Below are positions 1 through 8,543 of a stretch of DNA of 64,000 nucleotides, piece after piece. The notes below the pieces were generated by a model. That model had not been told where the DNA came from. It made no database searches and saw only the letters and a program-made list of their open reading frames with translations. Within the stretch, counting starts at the first letter, position 1. Each line of letters opens with the position of its first letter. Source of the stretch: Mycolicibacter heraklionensis (GTDB lineage: Bacteria; Actinomycetota; Actinomycetes; Mycobacteriales; Mycobacteriaceae); NCBI RefSeq assembly GCF_019645815.1, contig NZ_CP080997.1, positions 4,034,880 through 4,098,879 on the forward strand, written 5' to 3'. Position numbers and translations under genes: made by a program.

Positions 1-655
1 CTCGCACGCTCGCCGGGTCGCAGCCGGCGCGTTCCGCGGCGTCCTTCACCGTGCGCACACTGCGCTGCAAGGTCTCCGGGGTGAAGTAGGTGTGCAGGAT
101 GACGTCGTCGAACAGCGTCCCACCCAACTCGAGGGTTTTCGGCCCGAATGCCACCAGCGCCAGCCGGATGTCTTCACGGAAGTCCGGGTCCAAGAACAGC
201 ACCTGGTAGCGGCCGATCGGCCCGTCGTGGCCCAAGATCACCTCGCCGTGCCACAGGCGCCGCATCACCTGCGCGAAGTCGGCCATCTGCGCGGTGGTGA
301 CGTTGGGAATCCCGAACGCGGCATACAGGGCACCCACCCCGCGGCCGATGCCGAGGGTGAACCGCCCGCCGGACAGCCGGTGCATGGTGGTCGCCCACGA
401 CGCGGTGATCAACGGGTGGCGGGTGTTGTGATTGGTTGCCGCGGTGGCGATCTGCATCCGGTTGGTGACTGCGCACGCCGCCCCGACCAGTGATGACGCC
501 TCCTTGACGTTCCAGCGTTCGGAGATGAATGCGGTGCCGAAGCCGAGTTCCTCGCCGCGGCGGGCCTCATCCATCAACGCGGCCGGGCCTTCGCCACCGG
601 CGCCGGCCAGCAGGTAGTAGCCCAGCTCGTGGAGGACCCGCTCGGATCGGCCCAT
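1..655 (-). CDS. LLM-class F420-dependent oxidoreductase (partial, runs off left edge)
   Basis: The minus strand reads from ATG at 655 to the window edge without a stop, giving about 218 residues of a luciferase-like (LLM) protein. Visible blocks are ELGYYLLAGAG at the start, GTAFISERWNVKEASS, ATAATNHNTRHPLITA, MHRLSGGRFTLGIGRG and VAFGPKTLEL. These fit the bacterial luciferase-like TIM barrel that uses coenzyme F420 in mycobacteria. The substrate is unknown. A GTG two codons upstream (661) is a possible alternative start. The gene is divergent from the Rieske gene at 742, with about 85 bp between them, so it probably belongs to the same catabolic neighbourhood. The C-terminus is not visible. 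Confidence 0.85.
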   Translation of the reverse strand, partial: MGRSERVLHELGYYLLAGAGGEGPAALMDEARRGEELGFGTAFISERWNVKEASSLVGAACAVTNRMQIATAATNHNTRHPLITASWATTMHRLSGGRFTLGIGRGVGALYAAFGIPNVTTAQMADFAQVMRRLWHGEVILGHDGPIGRYQVLFLDPDFREDIRLALVAFGPKTLELGGTLFDDVILHTYFTPETLQRSVRTVKDAAERAGCDPASVR

Positions 656-741
656 GACCACGCTCCCATTCCTCCCTTGGATGTGCCTATCGATGGGTTT
701 ACGGTACGGTATTCAGTTGACCGCCCGCGAGAGGACACCCG

Positions 742-1734
742 ATGAAGGTTCCGTTCACCTGGAAGGTCACCGGCTGGTTCATGATCGGCTGGTCACCGGA
801 GTTCGTCGCCGGAGCGACCCGCGCCCTGCATTACTTCGGCGAGGACCTGGTCGCCTACCGGGACGCCGACGGTGAGCTGCATGTGATGGAGGCGCACTGC
901 AAGCACATGGGCGCCCACCTGGGCCACGGCGGCACGGTGGTCGAAGACCGCGTCGAGTGCCCATTCCACGGCTGGCAGTGGGGGCCCGACGGCTGCAACA
1001 AGTACATCCCCTATCAGCCGGACCGGCCGAACAAGGCGTTGCGCCTTCGGGTCTACCCGGTCCGCGAGCAGCACGGCTGCGTGTTCATCTGGCACCACCC
1101 CGACGGCGCCGAACCCCACTGGGAGATGCCCGACATCTTCGGCAAGTTTCCCCAGTTCACCGCCGGCCCGCAGGACTACTACCGGGCCTACCCGGAGTTC
1201 TCCCGACGCCTGGAGGGCGAACCGGTTCACCCGCAGATCGTGGCCGAGAACGCCGCTGACAGCGCACATTTCCAGTACGTGCACCACGCGACCGTGACAC
1301 CCAGGGTCCTCGATTGGAAGATGGTCGACCAGGAATGGCAGTTCGTCGCCGGCTGGCCCGACGAGCACGCCGATGACCCGGAGCAGATGGCGTTGCGTTT
1401 CCACAGCCACCTGTTCGGACTCGGCGGGGCGATCAGCATCTTCGAGGGCGTACAGCAGCACCGGCTGATCTTCACCTGCACTCCGGTCGACGACGGCCGC
1501 TCGGATCTGTTCTATTCGATCTGGTGGCCGCGGATTCCCGGCGATGATTCCGACGCGCCGCCGGATGACGTACGGGCGCGTGTCGAGAAGCAGTTCCTGA
1601 CCACTGTCGAAGACGACCTGGGCATCTGGCGCTATCAGCGCTACATCCAGAATCCGGCGCTGTCCAAAGTCGACGCGAAACCTTTTATGACCCTCCGGAA
1701 ATGGGCGACGCAGTTCTACGACGTTCCGGCATGA
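742..1734 (+). CDS. Rieske non-heme iron oxygenase, KshA-like
   Basis: The 330-residue protein is the terminal oxygenase component of a two-component Rieske system. The Rieske [2Fe-2S] ligands are C53 and H55 (CKH) and C73 and H76 (CPFH). The mononuclear iron site is in the ENAADSAHFQYVH segment (N170, D173, H176, H181), with a late acidic residue in TVEDDLGIWR. This layout matches KshA-type steroid hydroxylases and other large-ring oxygenases, although the protein is somewhat shorter than KshA. No ferredoxin reductase partner is encoded in the window, so one would have to be supplied from elsewhere. It overlaps the next gene by ATGA, so the two are translationally coupled. The substrate is inferred only as a hydrophobic cyclic compound. 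Confidence 0.9.
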   Translation: MKVPFTWKVTGWFMIGWSPEFVAGATRALHYFGEDLVAYRDADGELHVMEAHCKHMGAHLGHGGTVVEDRVECPFHGWQWGPDGCNKYIPYQPDRPNKALRLRVYPVREQHGCVFIWHHPDGAEPHWEMPDIFGKFPQFTAGPQDYYRAYPEFSRRLEGEPVHPQIVAENAADSAHFQYVHHATVTPRVLDWKMVDQEWQFVAGWPDEHADDPEQMALRFHSHLFGLGGAISIFEGVQQHRLIFTCTPVDDGRSDLFYSIWWPRIPGDDSDAPPDDVRARVEKQFLTTVEDDLGIWRYQRYIQNPALSKVDAKPFMTLRKWATQFYDVPA

Positions 1735-2348
1735 CCGAAACGCTGGCGGAGCTGGTGGTGCCGGAGCGGACCGCGCTCATCACCCAGGAGCTGCAGGGCG
1801 CGGTCGTCGGACCCGACGCCGGGCTGCGGATGCTTGCCGACGAGGCGCGCCGCGTTGCACTGCCGAACATCGGCCGACTGCTCCCGGTGGCGCGGGCGGC
1901 CGGTGTTGCGGTGGTGCACTGCCTGGTGCACCGTCGCCCGGACGGATTGGGCTCCAACCACAACGCCCGACTGTTCGCCGCCGGCCGCAGCGCGGTGCGC
2001 ATCGATCCGGGCAGCCCCGGCGCGACCCTGTTGCCCGAGTTCGGGCCGGAGCCGTCTGACCTGGTGCTGCACCGATATCACGGCCTGGGACCGATGGGCC
2101 GAACCGATCTGGATGCGGTGCTGCGCAATCTGGGGGTCTCCACCATTGTCGCCGTGGGAGTCTCGCTGAACGTGGCCATCCCGAACCTGGTCATGGACGC
2201 GGTCAACGCCGCATACCGCGTGGTGGTGCCCCGCGACGCGGTGGCCGGTGTGCCGGCCGAGTACGGTGCTGCCATCATCGACAACACCCTGTCCCTGCTG
2301 GCGACGATCACCACCACAGAGGAGCTGATGCACACGTGGCACTCCTGA
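1731..2348 (+). CDS. Isochorismatase-like fold protein lacking the catalytic triad
   Basis: The start is the ATG at 1731 inside the ATGA overlap with the Rieske gene, giving 205 residues. The fold is recognisable as a cysteine hydrolase/isochorismatase-like sandwich: ALITQELQGAVV, VHCLVHRRPDG, FGPEPSDLVLHRYHG, GRTDLDAVLRNLGVSTIVAVGVSLNV. The three family catalytic positions are all altered. The usual Asp of the first strand is E20, the Lys of the middle motif is replaced in the HRYHG segment (around R115), and the nucleophilic Cys is A149. It therefore probably does not hydrolyse by the family mechanism, and may be a binding or regulatory subunit or a divergent enzyme. It ends inside the following fadD gene (start 2336). 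Confidence 0.75.
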   Translation: MTETLAELVVPERTALITQELQGAVVGPDAGLRMLADEARRVALPNIGRLLPVARAAGVAVVHCLVHRRPDGLGSNHNARLFAAGRSAVRIDPGSPGATLLPEFGPEPSDLVLHRYHGLGPMGRTDLDAVLRNLGVSTIVAVGVSLNVAIPNLVMDAVNAAYRVVVPRDAVAGVPAEYGAAIIDNTLSLLATITTTEELMHTWHS

Positions 2349-3985
2349 CCCAGTTCACCGTGCCGGAGGTCACCGACGCGGTGGCCGCGGCGATTCCCGA
2401 CCGCGACATGATCGTCCAGGGCGACCGGCGCTACACCTATGCGCAGATCCTCGAGCGGTCCAACCGGCTGGCGTCCTACCTGCACTCCCGCGGGCTGGGA
2501 TGTCACACGCCGCGGTCGGACCTGTCTGCGCACGAGACCGGCCAGGATCTCCTGGGGATCTACGCCTACAACGGCAATGAGTTCGTCGAAACCCTGCTGG
2601 GCAGCTTCCGGGCCCGGGTGGCGCCGTTCAACGTCAACTACCGCTATGTGCGCAAGGAATTGGCATACCTGCTGGCTGATTCCGGCGCCACCGCACTGGT
2701 GTACCACGCCGCGTTCGCGCCCACCCTGGCCGAGGTACTCCCCGACCTCCCCCAGCTCAAAGTGCTCATCCAGATCGCCGACGACTCCGGCAACGCCCTG
2801 CTCGACGGGGCGGTCGACTACGAGACGGTGCTGGCGGACAGCTCACCGGAACCCCCTCCGGTGCAGCCCTCGCCCGACGACCTGTATGTGCTCTACACCG
2901 GCGGCACCACCGGGATGCCCAAGGGTGTGCTCTGGCGTCAGCACGACATCTTCATGGGCTCGTTCGGCGGCCGCAACCTCATGACCGCCGAAGAGGTCAG
3001 CTCCATCGACGACATCGTGGGGCCGGTCCGGGAGAACCCGGGCGTCAAGCTGATGATCCTGCCGCCGCTGATCCACGGCGCCGCGCAGTGGGCGGTGATG
3101 ACCGCGATCAACACCGGCCAAACCCTCGTCTTCCCTTCGGTTGTGGACCATTTCGACGCCGACGACGTGGTACGCGCCATTGAGCGGGAGAAAGTGCTGT
3201 CGGTGACCGTGGTCGGCGACGCGATGGCCCGGCCGCTGCTCGACGCGATCCGCAAGGGCACGGCCGATGTGTCGTCGCTGCTGGTGGTGGCCAACGGCGG
3301 CGCCCTGCTGACGCCGTACGTCAAGCAGCAGATCGTCGAGACCCTGCCCGGCGCCATGGTGATCGACGGGGTCGGTTCGTCGGAGACCGGCGCCCAGATG
3401 CGTCACATGTCGACCTCGGGTGCGGTCTCCACCGGAACCTTCGCCGGTGGACCGGACACCTGTGTGGTGGCCGAGGACCTCGGGACCGTCTTGCAACCCG
3501 GGCACGACGGCCTGGGCTGGCTCGGTCAGCGCGGCTATGTCCCCCTGGGCTACAAGGGCGATGCCGCCAAGACCGCGGCGACGTTCCCGGTGATCGGTGA
3601 GACGCGCTTCGCGGTTCCCGGCGACCGAGCGCGGCACCTGGAAGACGGATCGATCGAGCTGCTCGGCCGGGATTCGGTGACGATCAACTCCGGCGGGGAG
3701 AAGATCTTCGCCGAAGAGGTCGAGACGGCCCTCGCGTCACATCCGGGCGTCATCGACGTGGTGGTCGCGGGCCGGCCCAGTGAACGCTGGGGCCAGGAGG
3801 TGGTGGCCGTGGTGGCCCTCGCCGAGGGTGCTGCCGTCACGGCCGCCGAGCTCATCGAGCATGCAGGCGGGTCACTGGCACGCTACAAGCTGCCCAAGGC
3901 AGTGGTGTTTCGGTCGACGATCGTGCGCAGTCCGGCCGGCAAGGCCGACTACCGGTGGGCGCGCGAGCAGGCCCAGCAGGGCTGA
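2336..3985 (+). CDS. Acyl-CoA synthetase (FadD, FadD17/FadD19-like type)
   Basis: The GTG start at 2336 overlaps the preceding gene by 13 bp; the product is 549 residues. It should adenylate a carboxylic acid and transfer it to CoA. The phosphate-binding loop is YTGGTTGMPKG (residues 187-197), in the YTGG variant also seen in the steroid-side-chain ligases FadD17/FadD19. Later motifs are GSSETGAQ, the hinge region GRDSVTINSGGEK, and the C-terminal catalytic Lys in SPAGKADYRWA. It is the third gene of a coupled Rieske / isochorismatase-fold / ligase set. It ends 7 bp from the convergent ALDH stop. The substrate is unknown; a bulky alicyclic acid is inferred from the context. Confidence 0.9.
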   Translation: MALLTQFTVPEVTDAVAAAIPDRDMIVQGDRRYTYAQILERSNRLASYLHSRGLGCHTPRSDLSAHETGQDLLGIYAYNGNEFVETLLGSFRARVAPFNVNYRYVRKELAYLLADSGATALVYHAAFAPTLAEVLPDLPQLKVLIQIADDSGNALLDGAVDYETVLADSSPEPPPVQPSPDDLYVLYTGGTTGMPKGVLWRQHDIFMGSFGGRNLMTAEEVSSIDDIVGPVRENPGVKLMILPPLIHGAAQWAVMTAINTGQTLVFPSVVDHFDADDVVRAIEREKVLSVTVVGDAMARPLLDAIRKGTADVSSLLVVANGGALLTPYVKQQIVETLPGAMVIDGVGSSETGAQMRHMSTSGAVSTGTFAGGPDTCVVAEDLGTVLQPGHDGLGWLGQRGYVPLGYKGDAAKTAATFPVIGETRFAVPGDRARHLEDGSIELLGRDSVTINSGGEKIFAEEVETALASHPGVIDVVVAGRPSERWGQEVVAVVALAEGAAVTAAELIEHAGGSLARYKLPKAVVFRSTIVRSPAGKADYRWAREQAQQG

Positions 3986-3992
3986 CGCCGGG

Positions 3993-5441
3993 TCAGCGGC
4001 GCTTCAGTCGCCGACGAGTCCGGTTACGCGCCGAGCGCAGCATCGCATCGGCGTAGAACCGCATCGCCGGCTTGAACGGTGGTGCCGCGCTGCCGGTCAT
4101 ACTGAACGGCAGATCTGAGCCCACCACGGTCCGGTAGTGACTGAACGCGTCAAAGCCCGCCTTGCCGTGGTAGGCACCCATGCCGCTGCGGCCCACGCCG
4201 CCGAACGGTGCCCCGGACGGAATCATCTGCGCGGCAAAGTCGTTGCGGGCCACACCGCCGCTTCTGGTGCGCCGTACGAAGTCCCGGAAGTTCTTGTCGC
4301 CCGGCCCGAACCAGTAGGCGACCAGCGGAGCGGGGCGCGCGTTGATCATCTCGATCGCCTCGTCGAGGGTGCCGTAGCCCTGCACCGTCAGCACCGGACC
4401 GAAGATCTCCTCGTCGGCGATGCGCATGGTCGCGTCAACGCCACGCACGATGGTGGGGGCGATCTTGCGGACAGCGCGATCCGGCAGTGTCTCCCCGTCG
4501 GGCGCGATGCTCTCCACGACGGCTCCGCGGTCGCGCGCGTCGTCGATCAGGCCCAGCACCCGGTCGAAGTTGGCGTCGTTGACGCTCGAGCAGTAGTCGC
4601 CGTTGTCCAGGATCGTCGGGAACATGTCCCGTAGGGTCTGCCGGGCCACGTCGACGAAGGCGTCAATGTCATTCTCGGGCACCAGGACATAGTCCGGACA
4701 CACGCAGACCTGACCGCCGTTGACCATGCGGGCCGACGCGATCCGCTTCGCCGAGCGGCGAATGTCGGCGCCCGGCGCCACCACGACGGGATTCTTCCCG
4801 CCCAGTTCCAAGGTCACCGGGACCAGATTGTCCGCGGCGGCGCGTTGCACCAGCGCGCCCACCGACGGCGAGCCGGTGAAAAAGACGTGATCGAAGGGCA
4901 GACCGGCGAACGCGGCTGCCACGTCGGCGCCGCCGGTGACGACGGCGAACTCGTTCTCGTCGAAGTACTTTGGCGCCAGCTGCTGCATCACCTCGGCCGT
5001 GCGCGAAGTGATCTCGGACATCTTGACCATCACCCGGTTGCCTGCCGCGAAGGCCGCCGCGGCCGGCACCACCACCAGTTGCAGCGGGAAGTTCCACGGC
5101 CCGATGATGCCCACCACGCCGAGCGGACTGGGCTGCACCTCGGCACGCAAGCCGACCAGACGGGCGGCACGCAGCAGCTTGCTGGGACGCATCCATTGGC
5201 GGACATGCGATCTGGTGTGCTCGACCACCGGGACCATGCCGACCATCTCGGTGGCCAGTGAGGCCGCCCGCGACCGGGTGCCGAAGTCCTGCGCCATCGC
5301 CGCGGTGAAGGCGTCGACGTTGTCCAGCACCATCGCCAGCAATCGGTCGATGCGGTTGCGCCGGACGGCGTCACTGGGCGGCCCGTCGGCCACGAAGGAC
5401 CGCCGCTGCTTCTCCAGCAGATTTGCCAGCTCGGCCGTCAC
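3993..5441 (-). CDS. Aldehyde dehydrogenase, coniferyl-aldehyde-dehydrogenase-like
   Basis: A GTG start at 5441 forms a GTGA overlap with the upstream dehydrogenase gene, giving 482 residues, normal for the short (CalB/ALDH3-like) class. N117 lies in the GPWNFPL motif, the general base Glu is E212 in LELGGKNP, and the nucleophile is C246 in NGGQVCVCPDYVLV. The C-terminal SGGVARNDF and PFGGVGRSGMGAYHG motifs are intact. It oxidises an aldehyde to the acid with NAD(P)+. Together with the SDR at 6381, which resembles coniferyl-alcohol dehydrogenases, it could perform alcohol to aldehyde to acid oxidation before CoA activation. A longer upstream reading frame exists but lacks ALDH sequence. Confidence 0.9.
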   Translation of the reverse strand: MTAELANLLEKQRRSFVADGPPSDAVRRNRIDRLLAMVLDNVDAFTAAMAQDFGTRSRAASLATEMVGMVPVVEHTRSHVRQWMRPSKLLRAARLVGLRAEVQPSPLGVVGIIGPWNFPLQLVVVPAAAAFAAGNRVMVKMSEITSRTAEVMQQLAPKYFDENEFAVVTGGADVAAAFAGLPFDHVFFTGSPSVGALVQRAAADNLVPVTLELGGKNPVVVAPGADIRRSAKRIASARMVNGGQVCVCPDYVLVPENDIDAFVDVARQTLRDMFPTILDNGDYCSSVNDANFDRVLGLIDDARDRGAVVESIAPDGETLPDRAVRKIAPTIVRGVDATMRIADEEIFGPVLTVQGYGTLDEAIEMINARPAPLVAYWFGPGDKNFRDFVRRTRSGGVARNDFAAQMIPSGAPFGGVGRSGMGAYHGKAGFDAFSHYRTVVGSDLPFSMTGSAAPPFKPAMRFYADAMLRSARNRTRRRLKRR

Positions 5442-6256
5442 GACAGGTCCAGTGGCCCGTTTTGGGCCACGGTCTGCAGCAGGCCCAGTTCGACGCCACG
5501 GTCCGCGGCGGCCTCGATACAGGCCGCAACGTCCTTGCGCATAAAGGGCGCAACGACTTTGGCGAAGCTGTCCACACCACCAGCCGACTGCACGTACCCC
5601 GCGGCCCGGCTGCCGCCACTGCACTGCGACAGTGCCTCGAACAGGCTGGTGTCGCGCACCCCTAGACTCTTGCCCAACGCGACCGCCGCGGCGGCCAGTT
5701 GCGCATTGGCGGCGAACAGCACGTTGTTGATCAGCTTGAGGTTGAGCGCGGTGCCCAGCTCGCCGGTGGCGATCACCGGGTCGGCGTAAGCCGCCAAGAC
5801 CCGCTGCGCGCGGGCCACCGCGTCGTCGGGGCCGCCGAGCAGCACCGTCAGCGTGCCGGCCTCGATGTCGTGAGCGCCGCCGCTCACCGGAGCATCCACC
5901 AGCACCGGGCCGTCCGGGAACTCCTCCGCCAGTTTGGACAGCGTGCTCACCGTTCCGGTGGTGTGGGACACCACGACAGTGCCCGGGTCGGCATTGGCCA
6001 GCAAGCCGTCGGCGCCGGCGGCGACGTCGAGCAGTTGCGCGTCGGAGAACAGGCAGCTGACCACGATGCCGGCATCACGGGCGGTCGCGGCGGCCGAATC
6101 CACCGGCACGGCGCCGGCGGCCGCGAGGCGCTCGCGCACCTCGGGCCGGCGCGCATACACCTGAACGCGGTACCCGGCGGCAACCAGGCGCAGGACCATC
6201 GGTTCGCCCATCTTGCCGGCTCCAACGAATCCGACGATCTGGTCCGTTGCGCTCAT
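5438..6256 (-). CDS. NAD-binding 3-hydroxyisobutyrate dehydrogenase-like protein
   Basis: The ATG at 6256 follows a GAGGAG ribosome site and gives 272 residues. The Rossmann fingerprint VGFVGAGKMGEPM is at the N-terminus. The beta-hydroxyacid dehydrogenase signature DAPVSGGAHDIEAGTL and the catalytic-lysine block NLKLINNVL follow. It should oxidise a beta-hydroxy acid or reduce the corresponding semialdehyde. The 3' end overlaps the ALDH gene by GTGA, so the two enzymes are translated together. A frame extension upstream of 6256 adds low-complexity sequence without homology and is ignored. The substrate is not resolved. Confidence 0.85.
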   Translation of the reverse strand: MSATDQIVGFVGAGKMGEPMVLRLVAAGYRVQVYARRPEVRERLAAAGAVPVDSAAATARDAGIVVSCLFSDAQLLDVAAGADGLLANADPGTVVVSHTTGTVSTLSKLAEEFPDGPVLVDAPVSGGAHDIEAGTLTVLLGGPDDAVARAQRVLAAYADPVIATGELGTALNLKLINNVLFAANAQLAAAAVALGKSLGVRDTSLFEALSQCSGGSRAAGYVQSAGGVDSFAKVVAPFMRKDVAACIEAAADRGVELGLLQTVAQNGPLDLS

Positions 6257-6380
6257 TCTCGGCTCCTCAAGGCAGCTTTCGGCTATCCGGTAAGCCCAAC
6301 CGTAGCATTGTCCACAAGCGCTGAATTCGTTACAGTCGAGCTTACTGTCGACTTTTCGGGTACATAGAAGGCTGGCCAGG

Positions 6381-7166
6381 ATGACCAACCCGCAGCGCAA
6401 GGTCGTGGTCGTGGGCGCGGGGTCGGGAATCGGCGCCGCGACGGCCGCGCACTTCTACGAGCGCGGCGATTTCGTCCTCGCCGTCGACGTGCGCGCCCAT
6501 GACACGCCGGCGTCGCAACACGCCAGCTGCGACATTCGGGATCCCGCGGCCATCGCCGAGTTCACCGCCGGGATCGGAGACGGCTGGGACCTGCTGGCTC
6601 ACGTCGCCGGCGTACCCGGCACCGCATCGGCCGCTGATGTGCTGACGGTGAACTACCTGGGCATGCGCCTGATGACCGAGGGGCTGCTGCCGCGGCTTCG
6701 GCGCGGCGGGGCGGTGGTCGCGGTGGCATCGACGGCGGCGCTCGGGTGGGAACAACGCATCCAGGTGCTCAACGGCTTACTCGAATCGACCGATGCGCAG
6801 GCAGTCATGCGCTGGCAGGCCGGCCAGGACCCGGCCTACCCGGTCTACAGCACCTCCAAGCAGGCGATGATCCTGTACGCCAAGCGGCGAGCCGCGACGG
6901 CACACGCCCAGTACGGCGTGCGGATCAACACCGTGAGCCCGGGCCCGGTGGAAACGCCGATCCTGCCCGACTTCGAGCGGTCGATGGGCAAAGAGATGCT
7001 CGACACCGTACGCACCGCTGTCGGCCGGCACGCCGGCGTCGAGGACATCGTCCCGGTGATCGACTTCCTCGGCTCCCCCGCCGCTGGCTGGATCACCGGC
7101 CAGGACGTTCTCGTCGATGGCGGCTTCATCAACTCGATCACCGCCGGCACACCCATCCCCGCGTAG
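6381..7166 (+). CDS. SDR oxidoreductase, coniferyl-alcohol/3-alpha-hydroxysteroid dehydrogenase-like
   Basis: The 261-residue classical short-chain dehydrogenase has the nucleotide motif GAGSGIG near residue 13, a truncated central region (AHVAGVPGT in place of NNAG), Ser in VASTAALG and the catalytic pair in YSTSKQA. The insert between Ser and Tyr (ALGWEQRIQVLNGLLE) is typical of the CalA/3-alpha-HSD subgroup. It likely oxidises a primary or secondary alcohol with NAD+. It is divergent from the 3-hydroxyisobutyrate-dehydrogenase/ALDH pair and is followed 23 bp later by a P450, suggesting that hydroxylation and alcohol oxidation are co-expressed. Confidence 0.85.
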   Translation: MTNPQRKVVVVGAGSGIGAATAAHFYERGDFVLAVDVRAHDTPASQHASCDIRDPAAIAEFTAGIGDGWDLLAHVAGVPGTASAADVLTVNYLGMRLMTEGLLPRLRRGGAVVAVASTAALGWEQRIQVLNGLLESTDAQAVMRWQAGQDPAYPVYSTSKQAMILYAKRRAATAHAQYGVRINTVSPGPVETPILPDFERSMGKEMLDTVRTAVGRHAGVEDIVPVIDFLGSPAAGWITGQDVLVDGGFINSITAGTPIPA

Positions 7167-7189
7167 GGTCAACGCCCCGAGAGGAAACC

Positions 7190-8470
7190 ATGACATTGGA
7201 TTCGTCACCTGCCACACCGATATCCCCGCACCCGTACCATCGGCTCGACATCTCCGAAACCGGCTTCTGGGGCAAGGACTTCCGGACCCGGGACGAAACG
7301 TTTGCGACGCTGCGCGACGAGCCGGGGCTGACTTGGCACCGACCGATAGACGCGGTGTTCCCGCATCAGGAGACCGGATACTGGGCGGCAACCCGGCACG
7401 CCGACGTCAAATTCATCAGCCAGCATGAAGAGCTGTTCTGTTCCAGCGAAGGCGTCAGCGTCGACCCGATGCCGGCCGAGATCCAGCGCAACATGACGTT
7501 CTTCCTGGCGATGGACCCGCCCGAGCACACCCGTTACCGCAAGCTGATCAGCTCGGGATTCACACCGCGGCAGGTCCGACGCATCGAGGACCAGATCAAG
7601 GCCAACTCCCGCAGCATCGTCGACGACCTGCTGGCCCAGTTGCGCAGCGGCGACCAGATCGACTTCGTCGCAAGCTGTTCCGGCCAACTGCCGATGCGCA
7701 CCGTCTCCGACATGATCGGCATCGACCCGGCCGACCAGCAGAAGGTCGCCTACGCCGCCGAGTGCCTGTTCAGTGGCAGCGACGACGAGTACGCCTCGCT
7801 GGAGGAGCGGGCCGTGCACGTCATGACGCAGCTGGGCGTGCTCGCCGGTTCCGGCGTCGAACTGGCCCAGCGCCGACGCGCCGAGCCGCACGATGACCTG
7901 ATGACCGAGCTGGTCAACGCCGAGGTCGACGGCCACCGTCTCACTGACACCGAACTCGGCTCCTTCATGGTGTTGCTGGGCTCGGCGGGCAACGACACCA
8001 CCAAGCAGGCCACCACGCACGCGTTCAAGGCCCTCGTCGAGCATCCCGAGCAACGCGCCTGGCTGCTGGCGGACTACGACAACCGGATCGGCGGGGCGGT
8101 CGAGGAATTCGTGCGCTGGGCGACACCGGTACTGGCCTTCGCCCGCCACGCGGTGGTGGACACCGAGGTCGCCGGGACCGAGATCAAGGCCGGCGAGAAG
8201 GTGGCGCTGTTCTACTGCTCGGCCAACCGCGACGAGACGGTGTTCGACCGGCCGCATGAGTTCGACATCACCCGCACCACCAACCCGCACCTGGGGTTCG
8301 GCGGCGGTGGAGCGCACTACTGCCTGGGCACCCATGTCGCCCGGATGGAGCTGCGCCACCTGTTCCATGAGCTGCTCACCCGACTGCCCGAGGTCAGGAT
8401 CGGCGAACCGGAATACCTGCAGAGCACCTTCGTGCACGGCATCAAACGAATGCCGATCAGCCTCGCCTGA
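7190..8470 (+). CDS. Cytochrome P450, CYP124/125-like
   Basis: The ATG at 7190 follows GAGAGGAAACC, giving 426 residues. The I-helix oxygen-activation motif is GSAGNDTTKQ, the K-helix ExxR is EEFVRW, and the heme-binding loop is FGGGGAHYCLGTHVAR with C378 as the thiolate ligand. The GGGGAHYCLG loop and the STFVHGIKRMPI tail resemble mycobacterial CYP124/CYP125-type omega-hydroxylases of methyl-branched lipids and sterols; the exact CYP family is not assigned. It is soluble and needs ferredoxin and reductase partners, none of which is adjacent. It is co-directional with and close behind the SDR at 6381. Confidence 0.9.
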   Translation: MTLDSSPATPISPHPYHRLDISETGFWGKDFRTRDETFATLRDEPGLTWHRPIDAVFPHQETGYWAATRHADVKFISQHEELFCSSEGVSVDPMPAEIQRNMTFFLAMDPPEHTRYRKLISSGFTPRQVRRIEDQIKANSRSIVDDLLAQLRSGDQIDFVASCSGQLPMRTVSDMIGIDPADQQKVAYAAECLFSGSDDEYASLEERAVHVMTQLGVLAGSGVELAQRRRAEPHDDLMTELVNAEVDGHRLTDTELGSFMVLLGSAGNDTTKQATTHAFKALVEHPEQRAWLLADYDNRIGGAVEEFVRWATPVLAFARHAVVDTEVAGTEIKAGEKVALFYCSANRDETVFDRPHEFDITRTTNPHLGFGGGGAHYCLGTHVARMELRHLFHELLTRLPEVRIGEPEYLQSTFVHGIKRMPISLA

Positions 8471-8497
8471 CGCTGGCGCAATACTTGCTTAATCATT

Positions 8498-8516
8498 TAC
8501 TGTAATCATTACAGTA
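8498..8516. promoter_or_regulatory. Perfect 9-1-9 palindrome, probable TetR-family operator (site 1)
   Basis: TACTGTAAT-C-ATTACAGTA is a perfect inverted repeat centred 37 bp before the P450 start at 8544. Related sequences with the same half-site spacing occur at 11400, 16523, 33188, 34238 and 38800. It does not match the KstR or KstR2 consensus as I know them. Confidence 0.75.
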
Positions 8517-8543
8517 TGTTGCTACGCCGACGGGAGATCAGCC

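Noticed and set aside
700..718. Weak TACTGTA-like sequence between the LLM and Rieske genes
   Set aside because: Only about 6 and 5 of 9 positions match, too few to list as a site without a genome-wide matrix.
6331..6348. TACAGT and TACTGT half-sites before the SDR at 6381 as another copy of the operator
   Set aside because: The half-sites face the wrong way round and their spacing differs from the 9-1-9 geometry.
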